Assembly: GCA_027627225.1 (NCBI GenBank)
Contig: CM051034.1
Coordinates: 46,625,548 to 46,689,547 of the forward strand
Origin: Congeria kusceri
Lineage: Eukaryota; Mollusca; Bivalvia; Myida; Dreissenidae
Length of the DNA stretch: 64,000 nt
Direction of reading: 5' to 3'
Within the stretch, counting starts at the first letter, position 1. Each line of letters starts with the position of its first letter. The position numbers were made by a program, and so were the translations under genes. The notes below the pieces were generated by a model that searched no databases, had not been told where the DNA came from, and saw only the letters and a list, made by a program, of their open reading frames with translations. This document shows, piece after piece, positions 12,762 to 23,238 of this stretch.

Positions 12762-12930
12762 GAAATAATTTTCGATTTAGAGGTGTTTATCGGTTAATAA
12801 ACAACGATTTGGAGTTCTGATGAGTAGGAATTAACCTGTGCATTAGCACAAGTGGTTTAATATACCACATCAGAACGACAAATCTTTGTTTATCAACCGA
12901 TAAACAACGATCATGCGAAAATTATTTATA
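12762..12930. mobile_element. Near-palindromic foldback element (MITE-like)
   Basis: The left arm has AAATAATTTTCG, GTTTATCGGTTAATAAACAA, then GTTCTGATG. The right arm has the complement in reverse order: CATCAGAAC, TTTGTTTATCAACCGATAAAC, CGAAAATTATTT. Each arm is about 70 bp, around a loop of roughly 30 bp. It lies in intron 3 of the protease gene. Confidence 0.75.
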
Positions 12931-13133
12931 TTGTCACATGACCTGACCACATTTTCTGCCATTGCAATGCGAACTGAATTTGTGAGCTTCGGAACAATTT
13001 TATTTTTTTCAGGTTGTTTATTGATAGTTTAACAACGGTGAATTTTGTTCTTTGTCTAGAAAAGTCTGCGCGTGCCTTGTACGAATTGTTTATTTATATA
13101 TTTACATAATTATATACATATTCTCGTTCACAG

Positions 13134-13297
13134 AAGCTCCTCAACGATGCCGTTTCTCCAAGCGCGTTCCTAGTCACGTGCGGCGAGCTATCACACGCCA
13201 TTTTTAAAACTCAAAACATGTACGAGCTGTTCGACTCCCACGGGTTCTTGAAAGCGTACAGAGGTCAGAAGTTGCAACCAAAGGGGTCCATTTTCAG
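13134..13297 (+). CDS. Protease gene, exon 4 with candidate catalytic Asp/His
   Basis: Acceptor TTCACAG and donor CAGGTGCGT. It reads SAFLVTCGELSHAIFKTQN, MYELFDSHGF and LQPKGSIF, and ends in phase 2, which joins in frame to the exon at 22998 across a 9.7-kb intron. The F-D-S-H motif is where C76-type proteases carry their catalytic His and Asp. Confidence 0.65.
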
Positions 13298-13299
13298 GT

Positions 13300-13510
13300 G
13301 CGTAGACGATGTTAACGATTTTTTCGCCCAAAATGCGTTTAACTTCTTCTTTAAGAATAAGGTGTTCTTGTAAAGACAATTTTTCGGCGTAGCTGTCTAA
13401 GACCCAGATTTTCTTGCGATAATTATGCAGCGGGAAAATTGAATGCCAATAGAATTGGGCAAATTTTCTCATTCTAGGGAATGCAAACTTCAAACAATGG
13501 TTTAACGTAT
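13300..13510 (-). pseudogene. Protein fragment vaguely like a C48 (Ulp1-type) protease core
   Basis: The minus strand is open through FAQFYWHSIFPLHNYRKKIW, VLDSYAEKLSLQEH and VKRILGEKI. A Trp-His pair followed by about 15 residues and a V-L-D-S core resembles the His/Asp region of Ulp1/SENP proteases found in some transposons. The fragment is isolated within an intron of the plus-strand gene and abuts exon 4. A chance open frame is possible, but the composition looks coding. Confidence 0.25.
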
Positions 13511-13789
13511 ACCAATAACTGTTGCATATTTGGGGATTAAAAATTTACATAATTGTTTACATAAGCGGTGAAAATGAAGTTATAAACATATCTTCAACAT
13601 ATACTCTAGAACTGAGGCTAATTATGAACGTATTTTCTCATTGTATGCCATAAACAGAATGCTATATTCATTCACGTAACGAAATAACTATTTTGTTTAG
13701 CCTACATTTATATAAGCGTTACGCTCTATAAATAGCAATTGTGCAATGTTCCCATTCCTAAATCTCATTCACAGTGTTGCCGTTCCATT

Positions 13790-14121
13790 GATTCTAGCCA
13801 ATTCATTACATAGTAAACAGTAGTGTCATTCTAAAAATAGCGCGCGTAACTAGCAACAGTTGTATAGCTGTGTTAATATACACGTACGTGCATCAATAAT
13901 AGCGTTCAGAGAATCATAAACCTAAAAATTTCGGAATACGTCGAATTGTTATTCGCGTAGCATGAAAACACAATTTGCAATACTAATTATACAAAAAAAA
14001 CCTGATATATCATATTTCTACTGATATAATTTTTAATCGTCATAGTCTAATGAATTGTTATGGTTGCGTTATCGAAAATAAAGTCTTAACATTTCAAAAA
14101 TCGCTGAATGTTCCTTTACTA
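13790..14121. repeat. Dispersed repeat family, copy 1, left part
   Basis: Shares GAAAATAGCGCGC-like, TGTGTTAATA...CACG, GCGTAGCATGAAAACAC and CAATACTA blocks, in order, with 37615-38000. The family resumes at 18631-19195 (matching 38870-39395), so copy 1 is interrupted by the transposon nest. Confidence 0.6.
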
Positions 14122-15287
14122 TAGGCCTTTTCCAAAACTAGGTGATCTCCCTTGGAAATTACCTCCCGTTATTGCGAATTCACATCCGCCATATTTCAAA
14201 CCCGACTCTCGGCGACGTTTTCCCTAGCTTGCCCTATAAAGTATTATAGATCTAAGACCAAGCGGCTTTCAAAACTTGTAATGGAAATTTTTAAACCATA
14301 TGTTTTTGATTATATATTATTAAAAAAACTCAGAGGATATATATTACAAAAATAAATTATAAGAAATAAATGTAGTATCGTTTTAAACTCATTACTAAGG
14401 CCAAATGTCCGTTTGACAGGTATCCGTAAAAAATAAAAAGTCTCCTTGTCTCTTCTTAAACGGTTGTTCTCCATACATATATACCACCACATGTTCTCTC
14501 AATGGATACTTAGTTATCTGACTGAAGAGGGGGTCATAAAAATACCAAAGCCACAAACCGCTGGGATCTTATCAAATTGCCCTAAGAACAATACCGCTAA
14601 TCCATGCAATTGCGTAATGCATCGATGATGAAGATCTACAAGCAGATACAACTAACATGTCACACTTCGTCTCCTTTGTTTGCGTCTCAAAATCAAGTTT
14701 ATCTCACATTTTAATACGTTGTTGTTTCCGTTGTTGTTCTTTGCCAATCACCCTATGACATTTCGCCACCTTATTGAACAGAACAGAACATAATTAAAAT
14801 CATTTAACACTTTTTCGAATTAATAAATTAATTTAAATTGAAGAGTGAAATAATAAAGCACAGCATTTAATTGTCAATGCTGAAGAATTGAAAGGTGGTG
14901 AACATTTAAGAGCTCATCGTGTTTTGTTTTTCTAAAACATACGTGAATTACCGTAGCTACTGCGAGAATAAAATGTTGTTTGTTTACCACGATTCCGACA
15001 GAAATGAAGAAATAATCTCAGTTAGAGTTATATACATAAAGGAAAACTAAATACTTGATCAAACAGACTCAACAAGTATAAAATATAATTATTCTAACGT
15101 ATATTATACTCTTCTGTTGGCTTAGTTACTTACTCTGAATTGTGTAAAAAAAATTCAAAATGTATATACCTATGTCTGTTTTATTATAGATACTCACCCT
15201 ATTATGTACATAATTATCACTACATATCTATTTCCTGGTGACATATAGACCCATTGGGTCGGGTGTTATCTGTTTTGTTGATTATAT

Positions 15288-15296
15288 GAAGTTATC
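15288..15296. repeat. Left 9-bp TSD of the MULE
   Basis: GAAGTTATC here and at 18056-18064, directly outside the inverted repeats. Nine bases is the usual duplication size for Mutator-like elements. Confidence 0.8.
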
Positions 15297-15302
15297 GAGT
15301 GT

Positions 15303-15478
15303 AGGACAAAACACCCCTGGGACATAACCCCCCCTGTCCAATTTTGTATAGGAGGACAAAAACCCCCTCATGCATTTTACAAGGTGGACAAAACCCCCCT
15401 TAAGCATTTTACTAGGAGGACAAAACCCCCTTAAGCATTTTACAAGGTGGACAAAACACCCCTCATGCATTTTCAAAA
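15303..15478. repeat. Left TIR of the MULE, internally tandem
   Basis: Repeated GGACAAAACCCCC and CATTTTACAAGGT blocks, about 40 bp apart, form the reverse complement of 17888-18052 with few mismatches. Subterminal arrays of this kind commonly bind the transposase; that role is inferred here. Confidence 0.88.
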
Positions 15479-15700
15479 GTGAAAATATCTACCCTTTTTG
15501 AGACCAATTCTTGTGGTTATTTATATTAAAAAATTGCATATATTTTATTTTCATTTTTAGCTCTAATTATAGTGCCACTTTAGTATTAGGTTTGACTGAC
15601 ATTTATATAAGTAGGTTTGTAACAGTTTTTTTTTTAATTACAGAGATGTTCTTTTTTAATTACAGAGGTGTTAAAAACAATTAGGAATACCTGTTAAATT

Positions 15701-15750
15701 GACCTGTTGGAGTTCTGTAATTAGCTGTTAATTAGGAATTGTAAACAAAA
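15701..15750. repeat. 50-bp direct repeat inside the MULE, left copy
   Basis: GACCTGTTGGAGTTCTGTAA and the following 30 bases recur at 17701-17750 with a single A/C difference. The copies are exactly 2,000 bp apart and bracket the transposase gene. Confidence 0.9.
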
Positions 15751-15863
15751 ACTAGGATTTTCATGAGCAATTATGTTGCTTCAATTTCTTAATTAGTATT
15801 ATTTACTCATGTTTTAATATATAAGGAGCTATGGCTACTATGTCTTACCATTGAATTGCAACT

Positions 15864-17668
15864 ATGGAATTCATAACCAGCAACAAGGGCTCTAGAAAGA
15901 TCTGCTATGCAGGGTATGCATACACCAAGAAGAAACAGTCAAAGACAACCATCACATGGGAGTGTACATATCGTGACAGCAAAAAGTGCAAGGGGACACT
16001 CATTACTGATTCTATGGTAAGAACTATTTAACAAAAGGAATAAAATTTAATAATTGGTTCGATTTTTTTCAACAGAAATACACATTAAAAAGTACAAGTC
16101 ATATGCAGTCTAATTATAACCATTTTGATAATTAATTCTACATAATATTAAAGTCATTTTGTTTTTAATTTTATTTACAGGCCACCCAAGTGAGGTCCAC
16201 AACTGAGCACAGCCATGATGCTGATCCGTTCTCCATTGCTGCCCTCAAGGTGAGGGCCGAGATAAAGGCCACCGTCCAGGCCAACCGTGGGAAACCTGGT
16301 CAGATAGTGACTGACAAACTGGCCACTGTGCCCAAGGAGGTAAACATTTTCTTGCATGATAACTATAATAATGCATTTTGTATTTTTCCATATTGACAAG
16401 CGATTAGTAACGATAAAGAAATAATGATATAACAAATTCAGTAAGTTAAGAATATCATTATTTTTTGTCATTCCAGGTTGCAGCAGCATGCGGCAAAGTT
16501 GATTCGTTAAAGAGAGCGGTCAGGAGGGCTAAGCGCGGAACGAAACCCCAAGAGCCAACCTCCATAGAGGACATCCCACATCCTCTGCCTGACGCCTACA
16601 CTACAATGCGAGAGGAGGGTTCCTTCCTCATCTACGACAATGGATCGGGACGAGAGAGGATCCTGATGTTCGCCAGCAGCGATGGGTTGGGCCTCCTAGG
16701 TGACGCTGAAACCTGGTTCATGGATGGAACCCACTCTACAGCCCCCTCCCAGTTTGCTCAGCTGTTCTGCATCAGAGTGCCACTGGGGGAGACCTGTGTT
16801 TCTGCCGTCTATGCTCTGCTGCCGTCCAAACAGCAATCTATCTACGAGGAATGTCTGACGGCCCTCCTTGATGCCTGCGCAAGGAAGGACATCCGCCCTA
16901 ATCCCAGTCGAGTCGTCGCAGACTATGAGATCGCCATCCACAACGCTGTCCGGTCTGTGATATCATCCAACATACACATTCAGGTATGTGCATTGAAATA
17001 CAATAATATAAGTAGTGATGGACTGTTGCAGCTATTCTGTAAACATGTATTGTCAAATAATTTTATATGTAACTAACTAAATAATAATTAAAACCTTGTT
17101 ATGTATTTTCAGGGATGTTTCTACCATCTCACCCAGTCCACATGGAGACGAGTCCAGTCTGAAGGTCTGCAGAACGCCTACAAGACCAATGAAGAGGTGA
17201 GAGTGTTCTGTGGGATGCTGGATGCCCTCGCATTCCTACCGGTCGACCTGGTCAAGGACGGCATGAGGGCCCTCAAGGAAGCAGCACCGGAGAACCTCAG
17301 TGGTCTGGTAGACTACTTTGACGGAATATACGTCTCAGGAAAATACATGGAATGTACATGAAGCAACCCTAGCCGACCAACACCGCACAAACAACATGTG
17401 CGAATCTTGGAACAATGGTTTCAAGCATCTGGTGGGCCACAGCAATCCCTCCGTGTGGACTGTGATAGACTGTCTACAGAAGGACGCTGCGCTAGTAGAG
17501 ACTGAGATATACAACAATGAGCGAGGCCAGCCACCAACTAAGAGAGTGAGGAAGTGTACCCTGGTCCACCAGAAGAGACTGAAAACTCTGTGCCAGCAGT
17601 TTGTGAGTGGGGAGAAGTCGCTGGCACAGTTTCTGTATGCCATGGGACAGTGTGTCAGGCTTAACTAA
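15864..17668 (+). pseudogene. MULE transposase with N-terminal FLYWCH zinc finger, frameshifted in exon 4
   Basis: Exons 15864-16016, 16181-16339, 16477-16983 and 17113-17668 all join in phase 0 with clear GT-AG borders. Residues 8-63 form a FLYWCH finger, with C34, C42, H61 and H63 as likely zinc ligands. Exon 3 holds the MULE catalytic core: ETWFMDGTHSTAP (first Asp) and VVADYEIAIHNAV (second Asp). Exon 4 starts GCFYHLTQSTWRR. The reading frame fails near 17335-17361 (DYFDGIYVSG then a stop) and resumes in the +1 frame at TWNVHEATLADQHRTNN, ending with TAA at 17666-17668. Related transposases have extra residues at this point, so a small deletion is likely. The product would be a DDE transposase acting on its TIRs. 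Confidence 0.8.
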
Positions 17669-17700
17669 CAACTGTTGTGATTTGTGTTGACTCATCAAAT

Positions 17701-17750
17701 GACCTGTTGGAGTTCTGTACTTAGCTGTTAATTAGGAATTGTAAACAAAA
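17701..17750. repeat. 50-bp direct repeat inside the MULE, right copy
   Basis: Partner of 15701-15750. It begins 32 bp after the transposase stop codon. Confidence 0.9.
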
Positions 17751-17887
17751 CAAACATTAATGAAGTGCATTTCAAAAAACTGCTAAAACTTTGCATAATC
17801 TTTTGTATGTTAGGTGCAAACATTAATTTATAATTCGCAAGTAGAAAAAACTCTAGATAAAATTGCAAGTCTATTGTTTTGTGTTAA

Positions 17888-18052
17888 AGGGGGGTTTTGT
17901 CCACCTTGTAAAATGGAAGAGGGGGGTTTTGTCCACCCTGTAAAATGCTTAAGGGGGGTTTTGTCCACCTTGTAAAACGCATGAGGGGGGTTTCGTCCAC
18001 CTATACAAAATTGGACAGGGGGGGTTATGTCCCAGGGGGGTTTTGTCCGGAT
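17888..18052. repeat. Right TIR of the MULE, internally tandem
   Basis: Four GGGGGGTTTTGTCC blocks separated by ACCTTGTAAAATG spacers, then GGGGGGTTATGTCCCAGG at the outer end, mirroring the left TIR. Confidence 0.88.
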
Positions 18053-18055
18053 ACC

Positions 18056-18064
18056 GAAGTTATC
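18056..18064. repeat. Right 9-bp TSD of the MULE
   Basis: Second GAAGTTATC, immediately outside the right TIR end (...GTCCGGATACC). Confidence 0.8.
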
Positions 18065-18551
18065 ATGAACATTGTTTAAACACATGACACACAAAAAAAA
18101 ATTATTAATTAAATCTCTTTAATACAACATCAGTTATAACATTTAATGAGGAGTGACATCATATTTAGTTATTGTAATATTGTGTTAACAGTAATAAAAA
18201 TTATAGTTGTATTGTTACATTATATTTCAAGATTAAAGCGAAGCCTGTTCAAGCACCGTAAATATTTAGCACACAACAAGAATATCTGCAACGAAAAAAG
18301 CTTTAAAGTTAAACACAAATGTGTATGGAATTCAAAAAAAGAAGTTGCTGTCAAAAACATCGGAATTACGCTCAAACTTTCTGTGATGATACCTTATTTT
18401 CTTAATTTTAGTCGCCAGAAGAATGTTAGCTTAGAGTTACTTAGCAAAATCATTTTACTAAAAAACAGCCTCTAACTTATTTTATTTGATAATGCAAATT
18501 TAATACATGATAAAGGCATATAATGTTTAGATACTGAAATCGCTAATAATC
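18065..18551. other. Remainder of the outer TIR element, no gene recognised
   Basis: Contains a 109-codon open frame (18146-18475) rich in Lys, Leu and Ile with no recognised domain. Its composition follows the local A+T richness, so it is not called as a gene. Confidence 0.4.
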
Positions 18552-18630
18552 AATAAACGTCGCCGGAAGTGAACAGGGGACATCACTCGTGATTACGCAA
18601 GGGAAGTAACCTAGTTTTGGGAAAGGCCTA

Positions 18631-19195
18631 TTGCTTTTTATTGGGATACACAGTATAAATGCTTATTTGACTTCAAATCGTCATTATATTAGATAACTAA
18701 CCTGAATGGTATATTACCGGTACTATAAATAACTTTATAGTCTCGTCTGATATATAATAATTTTAATTCAGTCCCGAAATTATTTTCTGACATTGTTAAT
18801 TTGTTAAATTGGCTTGACAAATTCAGATAACACTTATGTTAACCTAAATTATTTTGGTTATTCATATATCACTGGTGGCAAAATGGAGCTGTATGGTTGG
18901 TTTATTCACAGCATAGATATTATTTATTATTTTATTTAATTTTTAAATTAATAAATTTATCTCAAATTAACGTTTGGGTCCGAGAAGTTTTCTTATAGTG
19001 TCCGAAAAATCTGGGGTCTAATAATATTGGTGGGGGCCAAAAAATCTGGGGTCTGAGAAGTCACGTAACCGATCATCTTGGCCGTCTGTTTAGGAAATTT
19101 TTAAATGACATCTCAATATTACTTTCAACGTCAATTGTCTTTTTTAAAGACATTTCTTGTTTTATTTAAGTTTAAGTGCTTTACAAATAAATATT
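18631..19195. repeat. Dispersed repeat family, copy 1, right part
   Basis: Matches 38870-39395 in order: GTCTGATATATAATAATTTT, ATTATTTTCTGACA, AATCTGGGGTC, AGTCACGTAACCGATCATCT and GACATCTCAATATTA. Divergence is moderate with small indels. Confidence 0.65.
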
Positions 19196-19263
19196 TCGAG
19201 CTAAACAAGAAAGCATTCTGGGAGCGCAGACCAAGGCAGCTCATTTACCGTCATGTGTTGTGC

Positions 19264-22200
19264 AACTGCTGAGTTTGACCGCACAATGTGGCAATGATCC
19301 ATCTCACAACAACTGCTGAGTTAGACCGCACAATGTGACAATGATCCATCTCCCAACAACTGCTGAGTTAGACCGCACAATGTGGCAATGATCCATCTCC
19401 AACAACTGCTGAGTTAGACCGCACAATGTGGCAATGATCCATCTCCCAACAACTGCTGAGTTAGACCGCACAATGTGGCAATGATCCATCTCCCAACAAC
19501 GGCTGAGTTTGACCGCACAATGTGGCAATGATCCATCTCCCAACAACTGCTGAGTTAGACCGCACAATGTGGCAATGATCCATATCCCAACAACTGCTGA
19601 GTTAGACCGCACAATGTGGCAATGATCCATCTCCCAACAACTGCTGAGTTAGACCGCACAATGCGGCAATGATCCATCTCCCAACAACTGCTGAGTTAGA
19701 CCGCACTATGTGGCAATGATCCATCTCCCAACAACTGCTGAGTTAGACCGCACAACGTGGCAATGATCCATCTCCCAACAACTGCTGAGTTAGACCGCAC
19801 AATGTGGCAATGATCCATCTCCCAACAACTGCTGAGTTAGACCGCACAATGTGGCAATGATCCATCTCCCAACAACTGCTGAGTTAGACCGCACAATGTG
19901 GCAATGCTCCATCTCCAACAACTGCTGAGTTAGACCGCACAGTGTGGCAATGATCCATCTCCCAACAACTGCTGAGTTAGACCGCACAATGTGGCAATGA
20001 TCCATCTCCCAACAACTGCTGAGTTAGACCGCACAATGTGGCAATGATTCATCTCCCAACAACTGCTGAGTTGGACCGCACAATGTGGCAATGATCCATC
20101 TCCCAACAACTGCTGAGTTAGACCGCACAATGTGGCAATGATCCATCTCCCAACAACTGCTGAGTTAGACCGCACAACGTGGCAATGATCCATCTCCCAA
20201 CAACTGCTGAGTTAGACCGCACAATGTGGCAATGATCCATCTCCCAACAACTGCTGAGTTAGACCGCACAATGTGGCAATGATCCATCTCCCAACAACTG
20301 CTGAGTTAGACCGCACAATGTGGCAATGATCCATCTCCAACAACTGCTGAGTTAGACCGCACAGTGTGGCAATGATCCATCTCCCAACAACTGCTGAGTT
20401 AGACCGCACAATGTGGCAATGATCCATCTCCCAACAACTGCTGAGTTAGACCGCACAATGTGGCAATGATTCATCTCCCAACAACTGCTGAGTTGGACCG
20501 CACAATGTGGCAATGATCCATCTCCCAACAACTGCTGAGTTAGACCGCACAATGTGGCAATGATCCATCTCCCAACAACTGCTGAGTTACACCGCACAAT
20601 GTGGCAATGATCCATATCCCAACAACTGCTGAGTTAGCCCGCATAATGTGGCAATGATCCATCTCCCAACAACGGCTGAGTTAGACCGCACAATGTGGCA
20701 ATGATCCATCTCCCAACAACTGCTGAGTTACACAGCACAATGTGGCAATGATCCATATCCCAACAACTGCAGAGTTAAGCCGCACAATGTGGCAATGACT
20801 GCTGAGTTAGACCGCACAATGTGGTAATGACTGCTGAGTTAGTCCGCACAATGTGGCAATGATCCATCTCCAACAACTGCTGAGTTAGACCGCACAATGT
20901 GGCAATGATCCATCTCCCAACAACTGCTGAGTTAGACCGCACAATGTGGCAATGATCCATCTCCCAACAACGGCTGAGTTTGACCGCACAATGTGGCAAT
21001 GATCCATCTCCCAACAACTGCTGAGTTAGACCGCACAATGTGGCAATGATCCATATCCCAACAACTGCTGAGTTAGACCGCACAATGTGGCAATGATCCA
21101 TCTCCCAACAACTGCTGAGTTAGACCGCACAATGCGGCAATGATCCATCTCCCAACAACTGCTGAGTTAGACCGCACTATGTGGCAATGATCCATCTCCC
21201 AACAACTGCTGAGTTAGACCGCACAACGTGGCAATGATCCATCTCCCAACAACTGCTGAGTTAGACCGCACAATGTGGCAATGATCCATCTCCCAACAAC
21301 TGCTGAGTTAGACCGCACAATGTGGCAATGATCCATCTCCCAACAACTGCTGAGTTAGACCGCACAATGTGGCAATGCTCCATCTCCAACAACTGCTGAG
21401 TTAGACCGCACAGTGTGGCAATGATCCATCTCCCAACAACTGCTGAGTTAGACCGCACAATGTGGCAATGATCCATCTCCCAACAACTGCTGAGTTAGAC
21501 CGCACAATGTGGCAATGATTCATCTCCCAACAACTGCTGAGTTGGACCGCACAATGTGGCAATGATCCATCTCCCAACAACTGCTGAGTTAGACCGCACT
21601 ATGTGGCAATGATCCATCTCCCAACAACTGCTGAGTTAGACCGCACAACGTGGCAATGATCCATCTCCCAACAACTGCTGAGTTAGACCGCACAATGTGG
21701 CAATGATCCATCTCCCAACAACTGCTGAGTTAGACCGCACAATGTGGCAATGATCCATCTCCCAACAACTGCTGAGTTAGACCGCACAATGTGGCAATGA
21801 TCCATCTCCAACAACTGCTGAGTTAGACCGCACAGTGTGGCAATGATCCATCTCCCAACAACTGCTGAGTTAGACCGCACAATGTGGCAATGATCCATCT
21901 CCCAACAACTGCTGAGTTAGACCGCACAATGTGGCAATGATTCATCTCCCAACAACTGCTGAGTTGGACCGCACAATGTGGCAATGATCCATCTCCCAAC
22001 AACTGCTGAGTTAGACCGCACAATGTGGCAATGATCCATCTCCCAACAACTGCTGAGTTACACCGCACAATGTGGCAATGATCCATATCCCAACAACTGC
22101 TGAGTTAGCCCGCATAATGTGGCAATGATCCATCTCCCAACAACGGCTGAGTTAGACCGCACAATGTGGCAATGATCCATCTCCCAACAACTGCTGAGTT

Positions 22201-22710
22201 ACACAGCACAATGTGGCAATGATCCATATCCCAACAACTGCAGAGTTAAGCCGCACAATGTGGCAATGACTGCTGAGTTAGACCGCACAATGTGGTAATG
22301 ACTGCTGAGTTAGTCCGCACAATGTGGCAATGACTGCTGAGTTAGACCGCACAATGTGGAATGATCCATCTCCCAACAACTGCTGAGTTAGACCGCATAA
22401 TGTGGCAATGATCCATCTCCCGACAACGGCTGAGTTAGACCTCACAATGTGGCAATGATCCATCTCCCAACAACTGCTGAGTTAGACCGCACACTGTGGC
22501 AATGATCCATATCCCAACAACTGCTGTGTTAAACCGCACAATGTGGCAATGACTGCTGAGTTAGACCGCACAATGTGGTAATGACTGCTGAGTTAGTCCG
22601 CACAATGTGGCAATGACTGCTAAGTTAGACCGCACAATGTGGCAACGATCCATCTCCCAACAACTGCTGAGTTTGACCGCACAACGTGGCAATGATCCAT
22701 CTCCCAATAA
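19264..22710. repeat. 47-bp satellite array with 422-bp and 1,471-bp higher-order repeats
   Basis: About 73 copies of a 47-bp unit reading CAACAACTGCTGAGTTAGAC then CGCACAATGTGGCAATGATC and CATCTCC. Variant units act as markers. CACAACGTGG recurs at 19751, 20173, 21222 and 21644, giving spacings of 422 and 1,471 bp. The block 19380-20850 repeats as 20851-22321, including a cluster of truncated units (GTGGTAATGACTGCTGAG). Minus-strand open frames across it are periodic translations of the satellite, not genes. The array fills the big intron of the protease gene. Confidence 0.95.
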
Positions 22711-22997
22711 TAAAGAAGTCTTTTTTTTAAATCCTGGAACCGGACGGTGGTCAGCACCAGAATCAAATACTTTGTTCAATGGGATATTTCTAAAAAAAAA
22801 GTCATGCAATTCTATATACGATTTGCAATCTAACCTACAGAAGCAAGCAAAAAAATTACATCATTGGTGAAGCTAAAAGCATTGTTATAAAAGTACCCTA
22901 TTCACTGAACTATGTAAAAATGTATTCATTATTGCGATCCTTTTATTAACCAAAGACTTTGCTGACGACTATTGGATTGTTCATAAATTCCTCGCAG

Positions 22998-23238
22998 GTT
23001 CTCGTCACTGTCCGAGCTAGACCAGTTCATAGTAGATCTTCACGGGGAGGGAGCCTACATACAGGTGGCAGAGGTGGCCGTGAGACCGCCATCGAACACG
23101 GGGAGGGAGCCTACATACAGGTGGCAGAGGTGGCCGTGAGACCGCCATCGAACACGGGGAGGGAGCCTACATACAGGTGGCGGAGGTGGCCGTGAGACCG
23201 CCATCGAAGAGGGTATCGAGGGTCTTTCACGATCAAAG
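22998..23238 (+). CDS. Protease gene, exon 5 with a 56-bp unit in three tandem copies (frame broken)
   Basis: Acceptor CCTCGCAG and donor CAAAGGTATAT. The exon reads SSLSELDQFIVDLHGEGAYI, then QVAEVAVRPPS. The 56-bp unit starting CACGGGGAGGGAGCCTACAT occurs at 23041, 23097 and 23153. Two extra copies add 112 bp, which shifts the frame by one and produces TGA at 23137-23139. With a single copy, the phase-2 entry and phase-2 exit would both be satisfied and the last exon would read normally. Confidence 0.6.

Larger units (their letters stand above)
15297..18055 (+). mobile_element. Mutator-like (MULE) DNA transposon with FLYWCH transposase
   Basis: A 2,759-bp element with about 160-bp terminal inverted repeats (15303-15478 and 17888-18052). 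Each TIR is itself made of about four 40-bp tandem subunits of the type GGACAAAACCCCCCTTAAGC with ATTTTAC spacers. A 9-bp TSD flanks it. Inside is one plus-strand transposase gene of four exons. A 50-bp direct repeat (15701-15750 and 17701-17750, one mismatch) brackets the coding cassette. The near-identical TIRs and perfect TSD suggest recent insertion. The transposase frame is interrupted late in exon 4, so this copy may need a helper. Confidence 0.88.
14122..18630. mobile_element. Older TIR DNA element interrupted by the MULE
   Basis: The left end, TAGGCCTTTTCCAAAACTAG then GTGATCTCCCTTG, is mirrored at the right end by CTAGTTTTGGGAAAGGCCTA preceded by CAAGGGAAGTAAC. About 75 bp of each end pairs imperfectly. 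A TA dinucleotide bounds each side. No transposase belonging to this outer element was seen, so it is probably a non-autonomous element of about 1.75 kb before the MULE landed in it. Confidence 0.6.

Noticed and set aside
14770..14792. Third LINE 3' tail (GAACAGAACAGAACA)
   Set aside because: Only three pentamers with no adjoining LINE 3' UTR similarity, so not enough to call an insertion.
15282..15476. Minus-strand open frame with repeated GGFVHLVKC peptide
   Set aside because: It is the tandem substructure of the MULE left TIR.
19304..22463. Series of 60-108-codon minus-strand open frames reading MDHCHIVRSNSAVVG repeatedly
   Set aside because: They are translations of the 47-bp satellite. 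Three unit periods are needed to return to frame, and no start or splice context is conserved.
19264..22710. CRISPR array
   Set aside because: Units are contiguous 47-mers without unique spacers, and the DNA is eukaryotic.
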